Of a DNA stretch of 64,000 nt, positions 47,605 through 56,824 are shown piece after piece. Below the pieces are notes generated by a model. The model was not told the origin of the DNA. It was given only the letters and a program-made list of their open reading frames with translations, and made no database searches. Every line of letters begins with the position of its first letter. Position 1 is the stretch's first letter. A program made the translations under genes and the position numbers. This stretch comes from Rhodocyclaceae bacterium (GTDB lineage Bacteria; Pseudomonadota; Gammaproteobacteria; Burkholderiales; Rhodocyclaceae), in contig JACFMQ010000002.1 in assembly GCA_019455325.1 (NCBI GenBank), forward strand, positions 269,353-333,352. The letters are read 5' to 3'.

Positions 47605-49215
47605 TCAGGCGGCGTCTTCGAGGATCATGTCCGCCGCCTTCTCGCCGATCATGATCGCCGGCGCGTTGGTGTTGCCGGAAACGATGTCCGGCATGATCGA
47701 CGCATCGGCCACGCGCAGGCCGGCGACGCCGCGCACGCGCAGACGCGCGTCGACGACGGCGTCCGCATCCCGCCCCATGCGGCAGGTGCCGACCGGATGG
47801 AAGATGGTCGCGCCGTGGTCGCGGGCGAACTGCAGCAGCGCGTCGTCGGAAGCCACGTCCCGGCCCGGCCGGTACTCGTCGACGAGATAGGGGCGCAGCG
47901 CCGCGGTGTCCGCCAGTTGCCGGGCGAAGCGCAGCGCGGCGAGCGCCGTCCGGCGGTCGCGCTCGGCGGCGAGGTAGCGGGGCCGAATGGCCGGCGGCGC
48001 CGTCGGGTCGGCGCTGCGCACGTGGACTTCGCCGCGCGATTCCGGGCGGAGCTGGCACACCGAGAAGGTGCAGCCGGACCAGGCGTGCGGCCGGGCGCCG
48101 GCCTGGTCCGCGGACACGGTGCCGAAGTGGAACTGCACGTCGGGACGCGCCGCCTCCGGCAGCACGCGGGCGAACAGCCCGCCCTGGTTGATGCCGACGG
48201 CCAGCGGCCCGCTGCGGCGGAAGAGCCATTGCAGGCCGATGCGCAGCCGGCCGGCGAGCGTGCGCAGGTCGTCGTTGGTGGTGATCGGCCTGGCCACCCG
48301 GTACATCAGCCGCAGTTGCAGGTGGTCCTGAAGATTCTCGCCGACCCCCGGCAGGTGGTGCGTGACCGGGATGCCGAGCCGGGCCAGCCGCGCCGCGTCG
48401 CCGATCCCCGAGAGTTCGAGCAGTTGCGGGCTCTGCACGGCGCCCGCCGAGAGGATCAGCTCACGCGCGCAGGCGGCGGTCCGCTCGCGGCCGCCCTGGA
48501 TGTAGCGGATGCCGCTGGCCCGCTGACCCGAGAAGAGGATGCGCGTGGCCTGCGCGCCGGTGACGACGCTCAGGTTGCCGCGCCGGCGCGCCGCCTTGAG
48601 GTAGCCGGCCGCCGAGCTGCGCAGCCCGTTGCGCGCCGTGAGCTGGTAGTAGCCGACGCCTTCCTGGGCGGCGCCGTTGAAGTCGTCGTTGCGCGGAACG
48701 CCCAGTTCGCCGGCGCCGGCGATGATGGCGTCCATCAGTTCGTGCCGGGCGCCGATGTCCGAGACGTGCAGCGGGCCGCCGGCGCCGTGCAGCGGCGAGG
48801 CGCCGCGGCCGTTGTCCTCGGCGCGGACGAAGTAGCGCAGCACGTCGCGCCAGGCCCAGCCGTCGTTGCCCTGCGCGGCCCAGCCGTCGTAGTCCTCGGC
48901 CTGGCCGCGGATGTAGATGAGGCCGTTGATCGAACTCGACCCGCCGAGGCAGCGGCCGCGCGGCCAGTAGATGCGGCGCTGGCTCATGTGCGGCTCGGGC
49001 TCGGTGTGGAAGCCCCAGTTCAGCACCGGGTGGAACATGGTCCTGGCGTAGCCGATGGGCAGGTGGATCCACGGCGAGCGATCGACCGGCCCGGCCTCCA
49101 GCAGCAGCACGCGGTGGCGCCCGCTCTCGGCGAGGCGGGCGGCGACGGCACAGCCGGCCGAGCCGGCGCCGACCACGATGTAGTCGTACTGCGGGGAAGG
49201 ATCGGATCGGCGCAT
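47605..49215 (-). CDS. GMC-family FAD alcohol dehydrogenase (choline dehydrogenase-like)
   Basis: 536 residues. FAD-binding YDYIVVGAGSAGCAVAARLAE at the N-terminus, the GMC signatures GRCLGGSSSINGLIYIRG and SAGAVQSPQLLELSGIG, and the C-terminal HPVGTCRMG and SGNTNAPAIMIGEKAADMI with the catalytic His/Asn region. It oxidises an alcohol to an aldehyde; choline, alkanols or polyols are all possible in this family. It stands alone, convergent with the Spy-like gene and divergent from xsc. A link to sulfonates (for example isethionate, HO-CH2-CH2-SO3-) is tempting because of position but unproven. Confidence 0.92.
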   Translation of the reverse strand: MRRSDPSPQYDYIVVGAGSAGCAVAARLAESGRHRVLLLEAGPVDRSPWIHLPIGYARTMFHPVLNWGFHTEPEPHMSQRRIYWPRGRCLGGSSSINGLIYIRGQAEDYDGWAAQGNDGWAWRDVLRYFVRAEDNGRGASPLHGAGGPLHVSDIGARHELMDAIIAGAGELGVPRNDDFNGAAQEGVGYYQLTARNGLRSSAAGYLKAARRRGNLSVVTGAQATRILFSGQRASGIRYIQGGRERTAACARELILSAGAVQSPQLLELSGIGDAARLARLGIPVTHHLPGVGENLQDHLQLRLMYRVARPITTNDDLRTLAGRLRIGLQWLFRRSGPLAVGINQGGLFARVLPEAARPDVQFHFGTVSADQAGARPHAWSGCTFSVCQLRPESRGEVHVRSADPTAPPAIRPRYLAAERDRRTALAALRFARQLADTAALRPYLVDEYRPGRDVASDDALLQFARDHGATIFHPVGTCRMGRDADAVVDARLRVRGVAGLRVADASIMPDIVSGNTNAPAIMIGEKAADMILEDAA

Positions 49216-49339
49216 GGCGGTCGGCCGGGGGAAAAATGGAAGAGCCGAACCTTAGCGCGCCGGCCGCCGCCGCCCAACGAAAGGCTTTCGATAAGCTTAT
49301 GCGCGCCGCCGCACGCCTTCTCCCTCCCCTCTTCCCGAA

Positions 49340-49363
49340 CATAAGCTCCGCAGAATTTCTTCG
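49340..49363 (+). promoter_or_regulatory. Shared sulfonate-regulon element upstream of xsc
   Basis: CATAAGC, two bases, CGCAG, then AATTTCTTCG, 58 bases before xsc. The same pattern occurs upstream of the two minus-strand sulfonate units (55141-55163 and 59984-60010), always in the direction of transcription. ATAAG...TTAT motifs resemble CysB/Cbl/SsuR-type sites. A separate ATAAGCTTAT palindrome lies at 49291-49300. Confidence 0.6.
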
Positions 49364-49420
49364 TTAGGCGCGCCGCCCGCCGCTCCTAGAATTCGTTCCC
49401 TTCAACGAGGAGGAACGAAG

Positions 49421-51151
49421 ATGGCCGCAAGCGCCGGAAAACTCAGAATCACGCCGTCCGAGGCGTTCGTCGAAACGCTCGCCGCCTACGGCACCACCGA
49501 CGTGTTCGGCATCGTCGGCTCGGCCTACATGGACGCGCACGACCTGTTCCCGCTGGCCGGCATCCGCTTCATCTCCGTCGCGCACGAGCAGAACGCGGCG
49601 CACATGGCCGACGGCTACGCGCGGGCGACCGGGCGCCACGGCGTCTGCATCGGGCAGAACGGCCCGGGCATCACCAACTTCGTCACCGCCATCGCCGCCG
49701 CCTACTGGGCGCACTCGCCGGTGGTGGCGATCACGCCCGAGGCCGGCAGCCTGAGCGCCGGCCTCGGCGGCTTCCAGGAGACCGAGCAGTTGCCGATCTT
49801 CTCGAAGATCACCAAGTGGCAGACGCACGTGAACAGCCCGTCGCGCATCGCCGAGCTGACCGGGCGCGCGATCCACTACGCGCTGCACGAGCGCGGCCCG
49901 ACGCAGGTGAACATCCCGCGCGACTATTTCTACGGCGAGATCGAGACTGCCATCCCGCAGCCGCTGCCGGTCGGCCGCGGCGCCGGCGACCCGGCGGCGA
50001 TCGCCGCCGCAGCGAAACTGCTGGCCGAGGCGAAGTTCCCGGTGATCGTCGCCGGCGGCGGCGTCGCCGTGAGCGGCGGCGTCGGCGAGCTGACGCGGCT
50101 GGCCGAGCTGCTGACGGCGCCGGTGGCGAACTCCTACCTGCACAACGACACCTTTCCGAACGGGCACGCGCTGTCGGTCGGCCCGCTCGGCTACCAGGGC
50201 TCGAAGGCGGCGATGGAGCTGATCGCACAGGCCGACGTGGTGCTGGCGCTGGGCTCGCGCCTCGGGCCGTTCGGCACGCTGCCGCAGTACGGCATCGACT
50301 ACTGGCCGGCGGAGGCGAAGGTGATCCAGGTCGACGCCGACTTCCGCGTGCTCGGCCTGGTCAAGCCGGTGGCGGTGGCCATCCACGGCGACGCGCGCGC
50401 CGCCGCCGCGGCGCTCGCCGACGAGGTGCTGCGCATCCGCGGCGCCATACCGCGCAACGAATCGCGCCTCGCCGAAATCGCCGCGCGCAAGGCGGCCTGG
50501 GCCGCCGAGCTGGCGGCGCAGGCCGGCGCCAACGAGTCGGGCCGCGTCGATCCGCGCCGGGCGCTGACGGCGCTGGCCAGATCCCGGCCGGCGAACGCCA
50601 TGGTCGCCACGGACATCGGCAACGTCTGCTCGCTGTCGAACAGCTACCTGCACTTCGACGAACCGAATTCCTTCTTCGCCGCGATGGCCTTCGGCAACTG
50701 CGGCTACGCCTTTCCGACGGCGATCGGCGCCAAGGTCGGCCGGCCCGACCGGCCGGCCATCGCCTACGTCGGCGACGGCGCCTGGGGCATGAGCCTGGCC
50801 GAGGTGATGACCTGCGTGCGCGAGGATATCCCGGTGGTCGCCGTGGTCTTCGACAACGGCCAGTGGGGCGCGGAGAAGCGCAACCAGATCGACTACTTCG
50901 GCAGCCGCTTCCTCGGCACCGGGCTGGCCAACCCGGATTTCGCCGCCGTCGCCCGCGCCATGGGCGCCGACGGCATCCTCGTCGAGCACGAGGACCAGGT
51001 CGGCGACGCGCTTTCCGCCGCCGTCGCCTCCGGGCGGCCGACGGTGATCGATCTGCGGCTGACGCAGGCGCTCGGCGAGCCGTTCCGGCGCGACGCCTTC
51101 CGCCCGCCGCGCCGCCTGCTCGACAAGTACAAGGCGCACGGCGCGGCATGA
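49421..51151 (+). CDS. xsc: Sulfoacetaldehyde acetyltransferase
   Basis: 576 residues. A ThDP enzyme: the activating Glu (VAHEQNAAHMADGYARATGR), ThDP/Mg site GDGAWGMSLAEVMTCVRE ... FDNGQWGAEKRNQ, and the Xsc-typical FGIVGSAYMDAHDLFP and HNDTFPNGHALSVGPLGYQGSKAAM. It converts sulfoacetaldehyde plus phosphate to acetyl phosphate and sulfite, the C-S cleaving step of taurine, isethionate and sulfoacetate breakdown. The usual neighbour pta is absent. It overlaps the next gene by four bases. AGGAGGA precedes the ATG. Confidence 0.96.
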   Translation: MAASAGKLRITPSEAFVETLAAYGTTDVFGIVGSAYMDAHDLFPLAGIRFISVAHEQNAAHMADGYARATGRHGVCIGQNGPGITNFVTAIAAAYWAHSPVVAITPEAGSLSAGLGGFQETEQLPIFSKITKWQTHVNSPSRIAELTGRAIHYALHERGPTQVNIPRDYFYGEIETAIPQPLPVGRGAGDPAAIAAAAKLLAEAKFPVIVAGGGVAVSGGVGELTRLAELLTAPVANSYLHNDTFPNGHALSVGPLGYQGSKAAMELIAQADVVLALGSRLGPFGTLPQYGIDYWPAEAKVIQVDADFRVLGLVKPVAVAIHGDARAAAAALADEVLRIRGAIPRNESRLAEIAARKAAWAAELAAQAGANESGRVDPRRALTALARSRPANAMVATDIGNVCSLSNSYLHFDEPNSFFAAMAFGNCGYAFPTAIGAKVGRPDRPAIAYVGDGAWGMSLAEVMTCVREDIPVVAVVFDNGQWGAEKRNQIDYFGSRFLGTGLANPDFAAVARAMGADGILVEHEDQVGDALSAAVASGRPTVIDLRLTQALGEPFRRDAFRPPRRLLDKYKAHGAA

Positions 51152-52545
51152 GCGAGGGCGACGTCGTCGCCGAACTGCTCGCCCGCGCGCGCCGGGCGCA
51201 GGCCGTCTTCGAGACCTGGACGCAGGCGGCGGTAGACGAAACGGTCGCCGCCGCCGCGTGGGCGATCATGGAGCCCGGCCGCAACCGCCGCCTCGCCGAG
51301 CTGGCGGTGCGCGACACCGGCTTCGGCTCGGTCGACGACAAGATGCGCAAGAACCAGCGCAAGACGCTCGGCCTCTTGCGCGACCTGCACGGCGTGAAGA
51401 CGGTCGGCGTCGTCGCCGAGGACCCGGCGCGCGGCATCGTCGAGATCGCCCGGCCGGTCGGCGTCGTCGCCGCGGTGACGCCGTCCACCAACCCGGGCGC
51501 GACGCCGGCCAACAAGCTGATCAACGCGCTCAAGGCGCGCAACGCCATCGTGCTGGCGCCGTCGCCGAAGGGCGCGTCCACCTGCGCGCTGCTGCTCGAA
51601 TTCGTGCGCGCGGCGCTGACGCGCGTCGGCGCGCCGGCGGACCTCGTCCAGCAGTTGCCGGCGTCCGGCTCGAAGGCGCTGCTCGCCGAGCTGATGGCGC
51701 GGGCCGACCTGGTCGTCGCCACCGGCTCGCGCGCCAACGTGGAGGCCGCCCAGAAGAGCGGCACGCCGGCGCTCGGCGTCGGCGCCGGCAACGCGGCGGC
51801 GATCGTCCTGCCCGCCGCTGCCACCGACGAGACGGCGGCGCGCATCGCCGCGTCGAAGACCTTCGACCACGCGACAAGTTGCTCGTCGGAGAACAGCCTG
51901 GTCGTCGTCGGCGATGCCTGGCCGGCGCTGCTCGCCGCGCTGCGGCGCGAAGGCGGCGTGCCGGCGACGCCGGCCGAGAAGGCGCAACTGGCGGCGCGCC
52001 TGTTCGCCGACGGCCGCCCGGCGCCGGACTGCGTCGCGCGCCAGGCCGCCGAGATCGCCGCCCGCGCCGGCCTGCCGGCCGAACGCTACGCCGGCGCGCG
52101 CTTCATCCTCGTCGAGGAGCACGGCGTCGGCGCCGACTTCCCGTTCTCCGGCGAGAAGCTGTCGCCGGTGCTGGCGGTCTACCGGGTGGCCGACTTCGAC
52201 GCGGCCGTCGATCTCGTGCGCCGCCTCTACGAACACCAGGGCCAGGGCCATTCGGTCGGCGCGCACGGCGCGACCGAGGATGAGTTGCTGCGCCTGGGCG
52301 AACGCCTGCCGGTGGCACGCGTGATCGCCGACCAGGCGCACTGCTTCGCCGTCGGCGGCGCCTTCGATAACGGCCTGCCGTTCTCGCTGTCCATGGGCTG
52401 CGGCACCTGGGGGCGCAACGCCTTTTCCGACAACCTCAACGTCCGCCACTTCCTCAACGTCACGCGCATCGTCCGCCGCATCCCCGAGCGGGTTCCCGAC
52501 GAGGCCGAATTCCTCGGCGACTACTGGGCGAAGTACGGGCGATGA
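51148..52545 (+). CDS. sauS: CoA-acylating sulfoacetaldehyde dehydrogenase (SauS-like)
   Basis: 465 residues. An acylating aldehyde dehydrogenase of the EutE/SauS type: IVEIARPVGVVAAVTPSTNPGATPANKLINALKARNAIVLAPSPKG, the catalytic Cys in KTFDHATSCSSENSLVV, and GHSVGAHG. By family and by position between xsc and an acyl-CoA ligase it should reduce sulfoacetyl-CoA to sulfoacetaldehyde with NADPH, as in Cupriavidus sulfoacetate degradation. It overlaps both neighbours by four bases. Without assays, acetaldehyde or another aldehyde cannot be excluded. Confidence 0.85.
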   Translation: MSEGDVVAELLARARRAQAVFETWTQAAVDETVAAAAWAIMEPGRNRRLAELAVRDTGFGSVDDKMRKNQRKTLGLLRDLHGVKTVGVVAEDPARGIVEIARPVGVVAAVTPSTNPGATPANKLINALKARNAIVLAPSPKGASTCALLLEFVRAALTRVGAPADLVQQLPASGSKALLAELMARADLVVATGSRANVEAAQKSGTPALGVGAGNAAAIVLPAAATDETAARIAASKTFDHATSCSSENSLVVVGDAWPALLAALRREGGVPATPAEKAQLAARLFADGRPAPDCVARQAAEIAARAGLPAERYAGARFILVEEHGVGADFPFSGEKLSPVLAVYRVADFDAAVDLVRRLYEHQGQGHSVGAHGATEDELLRLGERLPVARVIADQAHCFAVGGAFDNGLPFSLSMGCGTWGRNAFSDNLNVRHFLNVTRIVRRIPERVPDEAEFLGDYWAKYGR

Positions 52546-54065
52546 GCGCGGCCGCGAACACGGTGCGCGCGCTGCTCGAACGCGCCGCCGCAGCCGACCC
52601 CGACGGCGACTTCGCCGTCGCGCCGGAAACCGGGCGCCGCCTGTCCTTCGCCGAGCTGCACCGCGCCTCGCGCGCGCTCGCCGCCTTCTTCGACGCGCAC
52701 GGCATCGCGCCGGGGCGACACGTCGCTCTGCTGCTGCCGAACGGCCTGCAGGCCGTGCGCCTGTTCGTCGGCACGATGGCCGCCGGACGCGTCGTCGTGC
52801 CCCTGAGCCTGCTCGCGCAGCCGGCGCAACTGCGCTACGTGATCGAGCATTCGGACGCGGTCGCGGCATTCGTCGCGCCGGCATACGCGGCGCGCCTCGA
52901 CGCCGCGCTCGCCGGGCTGGCACGGCCGGTCGCCGCCTTCGTCGTCGATCCCGACGCGGCTGACATGCCAGGGGAGCCGGACGCGCCCGCGTGGCCGTCG
53001 CTGCCGCCCACGCCGGACGATCCCGCGCTGCTGATGTACACCTCGGGCACCACCGGCCGGCCGAAGGGTGTGCTGCTCACGCACGGCAACGTCGCGGCCG
53101 GCGCCCGTTCCGTCGGCGAAGCGCACGAACTCGGCGCCGCCGACCGCGTGCTCGCCGTGCTGCCGCTCTATCACATCAACGCGCAGATCGTCACCGTGCT
53201 GGCGCCGCTCGCGCACGGCGGCAGCCTGATCATGCCGCGCCGCTTCAGCGTCGGCGACTTCTGGCAACTGGCCGAGGCGTTTCGCTGCACCTGGCTGAAC
53301 GTCGTGCCGACGATCGTCGCCTACCTGCTCAACGACGCGGCTACCGCCCCGCGCCGTGGCGCCCTGCCGGCGCTGCGCTTCTGCCGCTCGGCCTCGGCGC
53401 CGCTGCCGCCCGAGCAGCACCGCGCCTTCGAGGCGCGCTTCGGCATCGGCATCGTCGAGACCCTGGGGCTGACCGAGACCGCGGCGCCGATCCTCGCCAA
53501 CCCGGCGGACGTGGAACGGCGCCGGATCGGCAGCCCCGGCAAGGCGTCCGGCTGCGAGACGCGCATCGTCGATCCGGCGAACGGGCGCGCGGTCGAGGAC
53601 GGCCGCGTCGGCGAGATCGTCGTCCGCGGCAACAACGTGATGCGCGGCTACTACAAGGCGCCCGAGGAAAGCGCGGCGGCGTTCACGGCCGACGGCTGGC
53701 TGCGCACCGGCGACCTCGGCTACCGCGACGCGGACGGCTTCCACTTCGTCACCGGCCGGCTCAAGGAACTGATCATCAAGGGCGGCGAGAACATCGCGCC
53801 GCGCGAGATCGACGAGGCCCTGCTGCAGCACCCGGCGGTGCTCGAAGCAGCGGCGGTCGGCGTGCCCGACGCGAACTACGGGCAGGAGATCCTCGCCGGC
53901 GTCGTCCTGCGCCCCGGCGCCGACTGCGACGAGGCGGCGCTGCGCGCCTTCTGCCGCGAGCGGCTCGGCGCCTTCAAGACGCCGCGCTACCTGCATTTCC
54001 TGCCGGAGCTGCCGAAGGGGCCGTCGGGCAAGGTGCAGCGCCTGCGGCTGCTCGACTGCCAATGA
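52542..54065 (+). CDS. sauT: AMP-forming CoA ligase (SauT-like sulfoacetate-CoA ligase)
   Basis: 507 residues. ANL-family motifs: LLMYTSGTTGRPKGVLLTHGN (ATP binding), GLTETAAPI, GWLRTGDLGYRDADGFHFVTGRLKELIIKGGENIAPREIDEALL and the catalytic Lys in PKGPSGKVQRLR. It overlaps the acylating dehydrogenase gene by four bases. With SauS and Xsc it makes a full route from sulfoacetate to acetyl phosphate. The substrate is inferred from gene order; ANL sequences alone do not give it. The gene ends before a hairpin shared with the convergent gene. Confidence 0.82.
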   Translation: MSAAANTVRALLERAAAADPDGDFAVAPETGRRLSFAELHRASRALAAFFDAHGIAPGRHVALLLPNGLQAVRLFVGTMAAGRVVVPLSLLAQPAQLRYVIEHSDAVAAFVAPAYAARLDAALAGLARPVAAFVVDPDAADMPGEPDAPAWPSLPPTPDDPALLMYTSGTTGRPKGVLLTHGNVAAGARSVGEAHELGAADRVLAVLPLYHINAQIVTVLAPLAHGGSLIMPRRFSVGDFWQLAEAFRCTWLNVVPTIVAYLLNDAATAPRRGALPALRFCRSASAPLPPEQHRAFEARFGIGIVETLGLTETAAPILANPADVERRRIGSPGKASGCETRIVDPANGRAVEDGRVGEIVVRGNNVMRGYYKAPEESAAAFTADGWLRTGDLGYRDADGFHFVTGRLKELIIKGGENIAPREIDEALLQHPAVLEAAAVGVPDANYGQEILAGVVLRPGADCDEAALRAFCRERLGAFKTPRYLHFLPELPKGPSGKVQRLRLLDCQ

Positions 54066-54067
54066 AA

Positions 54068-54098
54068 AAGGCGCGTCCCCGCCGGGGAAACGCGCCTT
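54068..54098 (-). terminator. Terminator between sauT and the binding-protein gene
   Basis: AAGGCGCGT and ACGCGCCTT form a stem around a loop with an internal CCCC/GGGG pairing. The minus strand continues TTTTTCATT, so it mainly terminates the minus-strand gene; the plus side has no T run. Confidence 0.8.
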
Positions 54099-54119
54099 GC
54101 CGGCAGCGGCCGCTCCTGT

Positions 54120-55067
54120 TCAGCGGAGCAGCGCCGCGTCCTTGACCCGGATCGCCTTCGGGATCAGCTTCAGTTCGAAGAAGGTGTCGGCCAGCTTCTG
54201 CTGTTCGTCCAGCACCGCCGGCACGATGGGTTTGATCACGTTGCTGTAGCGCCGGATGCTCTGCTCGACGACGGCCGGGTCCAGCCCCTGCAGGGGCGCC
54301 AGCCGGGCCGCCGCGTCCCTGTAGTTGGCGACGATCCACTGCCCCTGCTTCTGCAGTTCGTCGAACAGGTCGCGGATGACCTCGCCGCGCTTCTCGGCGT
54401 ACTGGCGCTCGGCGAGGAAGAAGGCGTAGTTGTTCACCACGCCCTTGCCGTCGGCGAGGATGCGCGCGCCGATCTGCTGCTCGGCCGCGGCCGTGTAGGG
54501 GTCCCAGATCACCCAGGCGTCGACGCTGCCGCGCTCGAAGGCGGCGCGCGCGTCGGCCGGCGGCAGGAAGGCGGGCTGGATGTCGGCGTACTTGAGGCCG
54601 TGCTTTTCGAGCAGCTTGACCAGCAGGTAGTGCACGTTCGAGCCCTTGTTCAGCGCCACCTTCTTGCCCTTCAGCTCGGCGACGCTCTTGATCGGCGAAT
54701 TCTTCGGCACCAGCACCGCCTCGGCCGCCGGCGACGGCTCCTCGGTGCCGACGTAGACGAAGTTGGCGCCGGCCGCCTGGGCGAAGATCGGCGGCGCCTC
54801 GCCGACGTAGCCGAAGTCGATGGCGCCGACGTTGAGCCCTTCCAGCAGTTGCGGCCCGGCCGGGAACTCGACCCACTTCACGTCGACGCCCTGCGCGGCG
54901 AAGCGCTTCTCGACCGAGCCCTGCGCCTTGAGCAGCGTGAGCAGGCTGGCCGACTTCTGGAAGCCGATGCGCAGGACCTTCGGATCGTAGTCGGCGATGG
55001 CCGGGTTGCCGGCGAAGCCGAGGACGGCGGCGAGGGCGAGCGCCCGCTTGAGAAATGCTCGTTTCAT
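54120..55067 (-). CDS. ssuA: Sulfonate-type ABC transporter substrate-binding protein 1
   Basis: 315 residues with a signal peptide (cleavage near PAIA-D). The mature protein is of the SsuA/TauA (NMT1-like) class: LRIGFQKSASLLTLLKAQGSVEKRF, VEFPAGPQLLEGLNVGAIDFGYVGEAPPIFAQAAG and ERGSVDAWVIWDPYTAAAE. It should capture an organosulfonate in the periplasm. It lies apart from the permease genes, facing sauT, and has its own upstream copy of the shared element. Paralogous to the protein at 58675. Confidence 0.92.
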   Translation of the reverse strand: MKRAFLKRALALAAVLGFAGNPAIADYDPKVLRIGFQKSASLLTLLKAQGSVEKRFAAQGVDVKWVEFPAGPQLLEGLNVGAIDFGYVGEAPPIFAQAAGANFVYVGTEEPSPAAEAVLVPKNSPIKSVAELKGKKVALNKGSNVHYLLVKLLEKHGLKYADIQPAFLPPADARAAFERGSVDAWVIWDPYTAAAEQQIGARILADGKGVVNNYAFFLAERQYAEKRGEVIRDLFDELQKQGQWIVANYRDAAARLAPLQGLDPAVVEQSIRRYSNVIKPIVPAVLDEQQKLADTFFELKLIPKAIRVKDAALLR

Positions 55068-55140
55068 CGTTGATGTTCCTGTGGTTGCGAAATGGGAATG
55101 CAGCGAAAACAGTGTCGGCGAAGCGGCCGGCCCGGCCTAC

Positions 55141-55163
55141 GAAGTAAATCTTCGTTGCATATG
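55141..55163 (-). promoter_or_regulatory. Shared sulfonate-regulon element upstream of ssuA copy 1
   Basis: Minus strand: CATATGCAACGAAG followed by ATTTACTTC. It matches the element before the Mop gene (CATAAGCAACGCAG...) at most positions and sits 74-96 bases before the start. Confidence 0.5.
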
Positions 55164-55218
55164 CGGCGGCCCGGCATGTGCGCCGCGCGACGCCGGATAT
55201 GCGCGGCGGATGACGGGC

Positions 55219-56808
55219 TCAGAGGACGCGGAAGCCGTGGGTGCCGTCGCGCGCCAGTTGCGCGACCAGCCCGAACTCCCAGTCGAGGTAGCCCTGCATG
55301 GCCTCGCGCGGATTGTCGGTGCCTTCGTAGGGGCGGCGGTAGCGGTCGACCGGCGGCGACGCCAGCCGCTCCGCGCCGTGCCCGACCGGCAGGCCGGCGG
55401 CGATCCACGCCTCGGTGCCGCCGGCCAGCCAGAAAAGCTCGCCGGGAAGCTGTGGCCGCAGCTCGGGCAGCGCGAAGCGCGCCAGCGCGCCCGCCTCGTC
55501 GCTGACCGCGACGTAGCGGCGCACCGGCGGAATCCGCGGCAGCGCCTCGGCGAGCTGCGAGCGCAGCACGAACCACGCGCCCGGCACGTGGCCGCGCCGG
55601 TAGACGGTGGAATGTGAGAAATCGAGGACCGCCGTGTCGCCGGCCGCGAGCCACTGCGCCAGCGTCGCCGGCGCCACCGGCGACGCCTCGGGAAAGGGCG
55701 GCAGGGAACGGGGCGGCGCGCCGCGCTCGGAGAATTCGGCGGCGTCGACGCCGTCGAGCACGTGCGTCTCCCAGCCCATCTGCGCCAGCCACGAAGCGGT
55801 CATTTCGGCGCGCACGCCGTCGCTGTCGGCGAGCACGATGCGGGCGCCGCGCACCGGCGCGAACGCCTCGGTCTCCTGCACGAGCTGGCCGCCGGCGGCC
55901 GGCGCGAAGCCGGGCAGGTGGCCGGCGGCGTATTCGCCGGGGTCGCGCACGTCGAAGAAATAGCTCGTCCGCCCGGCCTGCCGGCGCCATATCTCGACCG
56001 CCTCGCGGCCGGCGCGGCGGACGCCGGCGCGGTCGGCGAGCGCGCGCGCGGCAGCGGCGGCCGGTACGCGCACGGCCTCGGGCACGTCGCCGTGGCGGCG
56101 CGTCTGGCCGTGCTCCAGCGCCAGGCCGGCGAGGGTCCAGCCGATGGTGCCGTTACGCAGCGCGGCAACCGGGTTGGCGATGCCGGCGTTGATCAGCGAC
56201 TGGGCGCCGATGATGCTGCGCGTGCGGCCGGCGCAGTTGACCACCACCCGCGTCGCCGGCGACGACGCCAGCGCCGGCACGCGCAGCGCCAGCTCGGCGC
56301 CGGGCACGCTGACGCTGCCGGGAATGTTCATGGTGCGGTATTCGTCGAAGCGGCGCGCGTCGACGATCAGGAGGTCGGCGCCTTCGCGGCGCAGCCGGTC
56401 GACTTCCTCGGCCGCCAGCGAGGGCGTGTGCTTCACCGATTCGACGAGTTCGCCGAAGGCCTTGCTCGGCGCGTTGACGTCGCGGAACAGCTCGCCGCCG
56501 TCGGCCCGCCAGCCGTCGACGCCGCCTTCGAGCACGGCCACGTCGCCGTAGCCGAGGGCGAGCAGGCGCTCCGCCGCCCGCTCGGCGAGCCCTTCGCCGG
56601 CGTCGAGGACGACGATGGGCGCGTCGCGCCGCGGCAGTTTTTCGTAGGCGTCGAGCTCGATCCGCGACAGCGGCAGGCTGGCGGCGAACAGCGGGTGCGC
56701 CTGCGCGTGCGCCGCCTCCTCGCGCACGTCGAGGAGGGCGATCTCGCGCCCGCCGAGCAGCGCATCGCGGACGTCGGCGTGGCGCCGGCGGCGAAACGGG
56801 CCCGGCAT
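55219..56808 (-). CDS. Four-domain rhodanese-like protein with one catalytic cysteine
   Basis: 529 residues from the ATG at 56808. Four rhodanese homology domains in tandem (about 1-115, 118-245, 255-390, 395-505). Only the second has the active-site loop with Cys (VVNCAGRTRSI). The matching loops of the others read LDAGEGLAERA, LADSDGVRAE and AVSDEAGALARF, with no Cys. Domain two should transfer sulfane sulfur and the rest may be structural or regulatory. It lies 16 bases after the ABC ATPase gene in a sulfonate operon, where sulfite from Xsc would be an acceptor (giving thiosulfate). That link is inference. Confidence 0.88.
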   Translation of the reverse strand: MPGPFRRRRHADVRDALLGGREIALLDVREEAAHAQAHPLFAASLPLSRIELDAYEKLPRRDAPIVVLDAGEGLAERAAERLLALGYGDVAVLEGGVDGWRADGGELFRDVNAPSKAFGELVESVKHTPSLAAEEVDRLRREGADLLIVDARRFDEYRTMNIPGSVSVPGAELALRVPALASSPATRVVVNCAGRTRSIIGAQSLINAGIANPVAALRNGTIGWTLAGLALEHGQTRRHGDVPEAVRVPAAAAARALADRAGVRRAGREAVEIWRRQAGRTSYFFDVRDPGEYAAGHLPGFAPAAGGQLVQETEAFAPVRGARIVLADSDGVRAEMTASWLAQMGWETHVLDGVDAAEFSERGAPPRSLPPFPEASPVAPATLAQWLAAGDTAVLDFSHSTVYRRGHVPGAWFVLRSQLAEALPRIPPVRRYVAVSDEAGALARFALPELRPQLPGELFWLAGGTEAWIAAGLPVGHGAERLASPPVDRYRRPYEGTDNPREAMQGYLDWEFGLVAQLARDGTHGFRVL

Positions 56809-56824
56809 GCCGCTCAGCGCCCGC

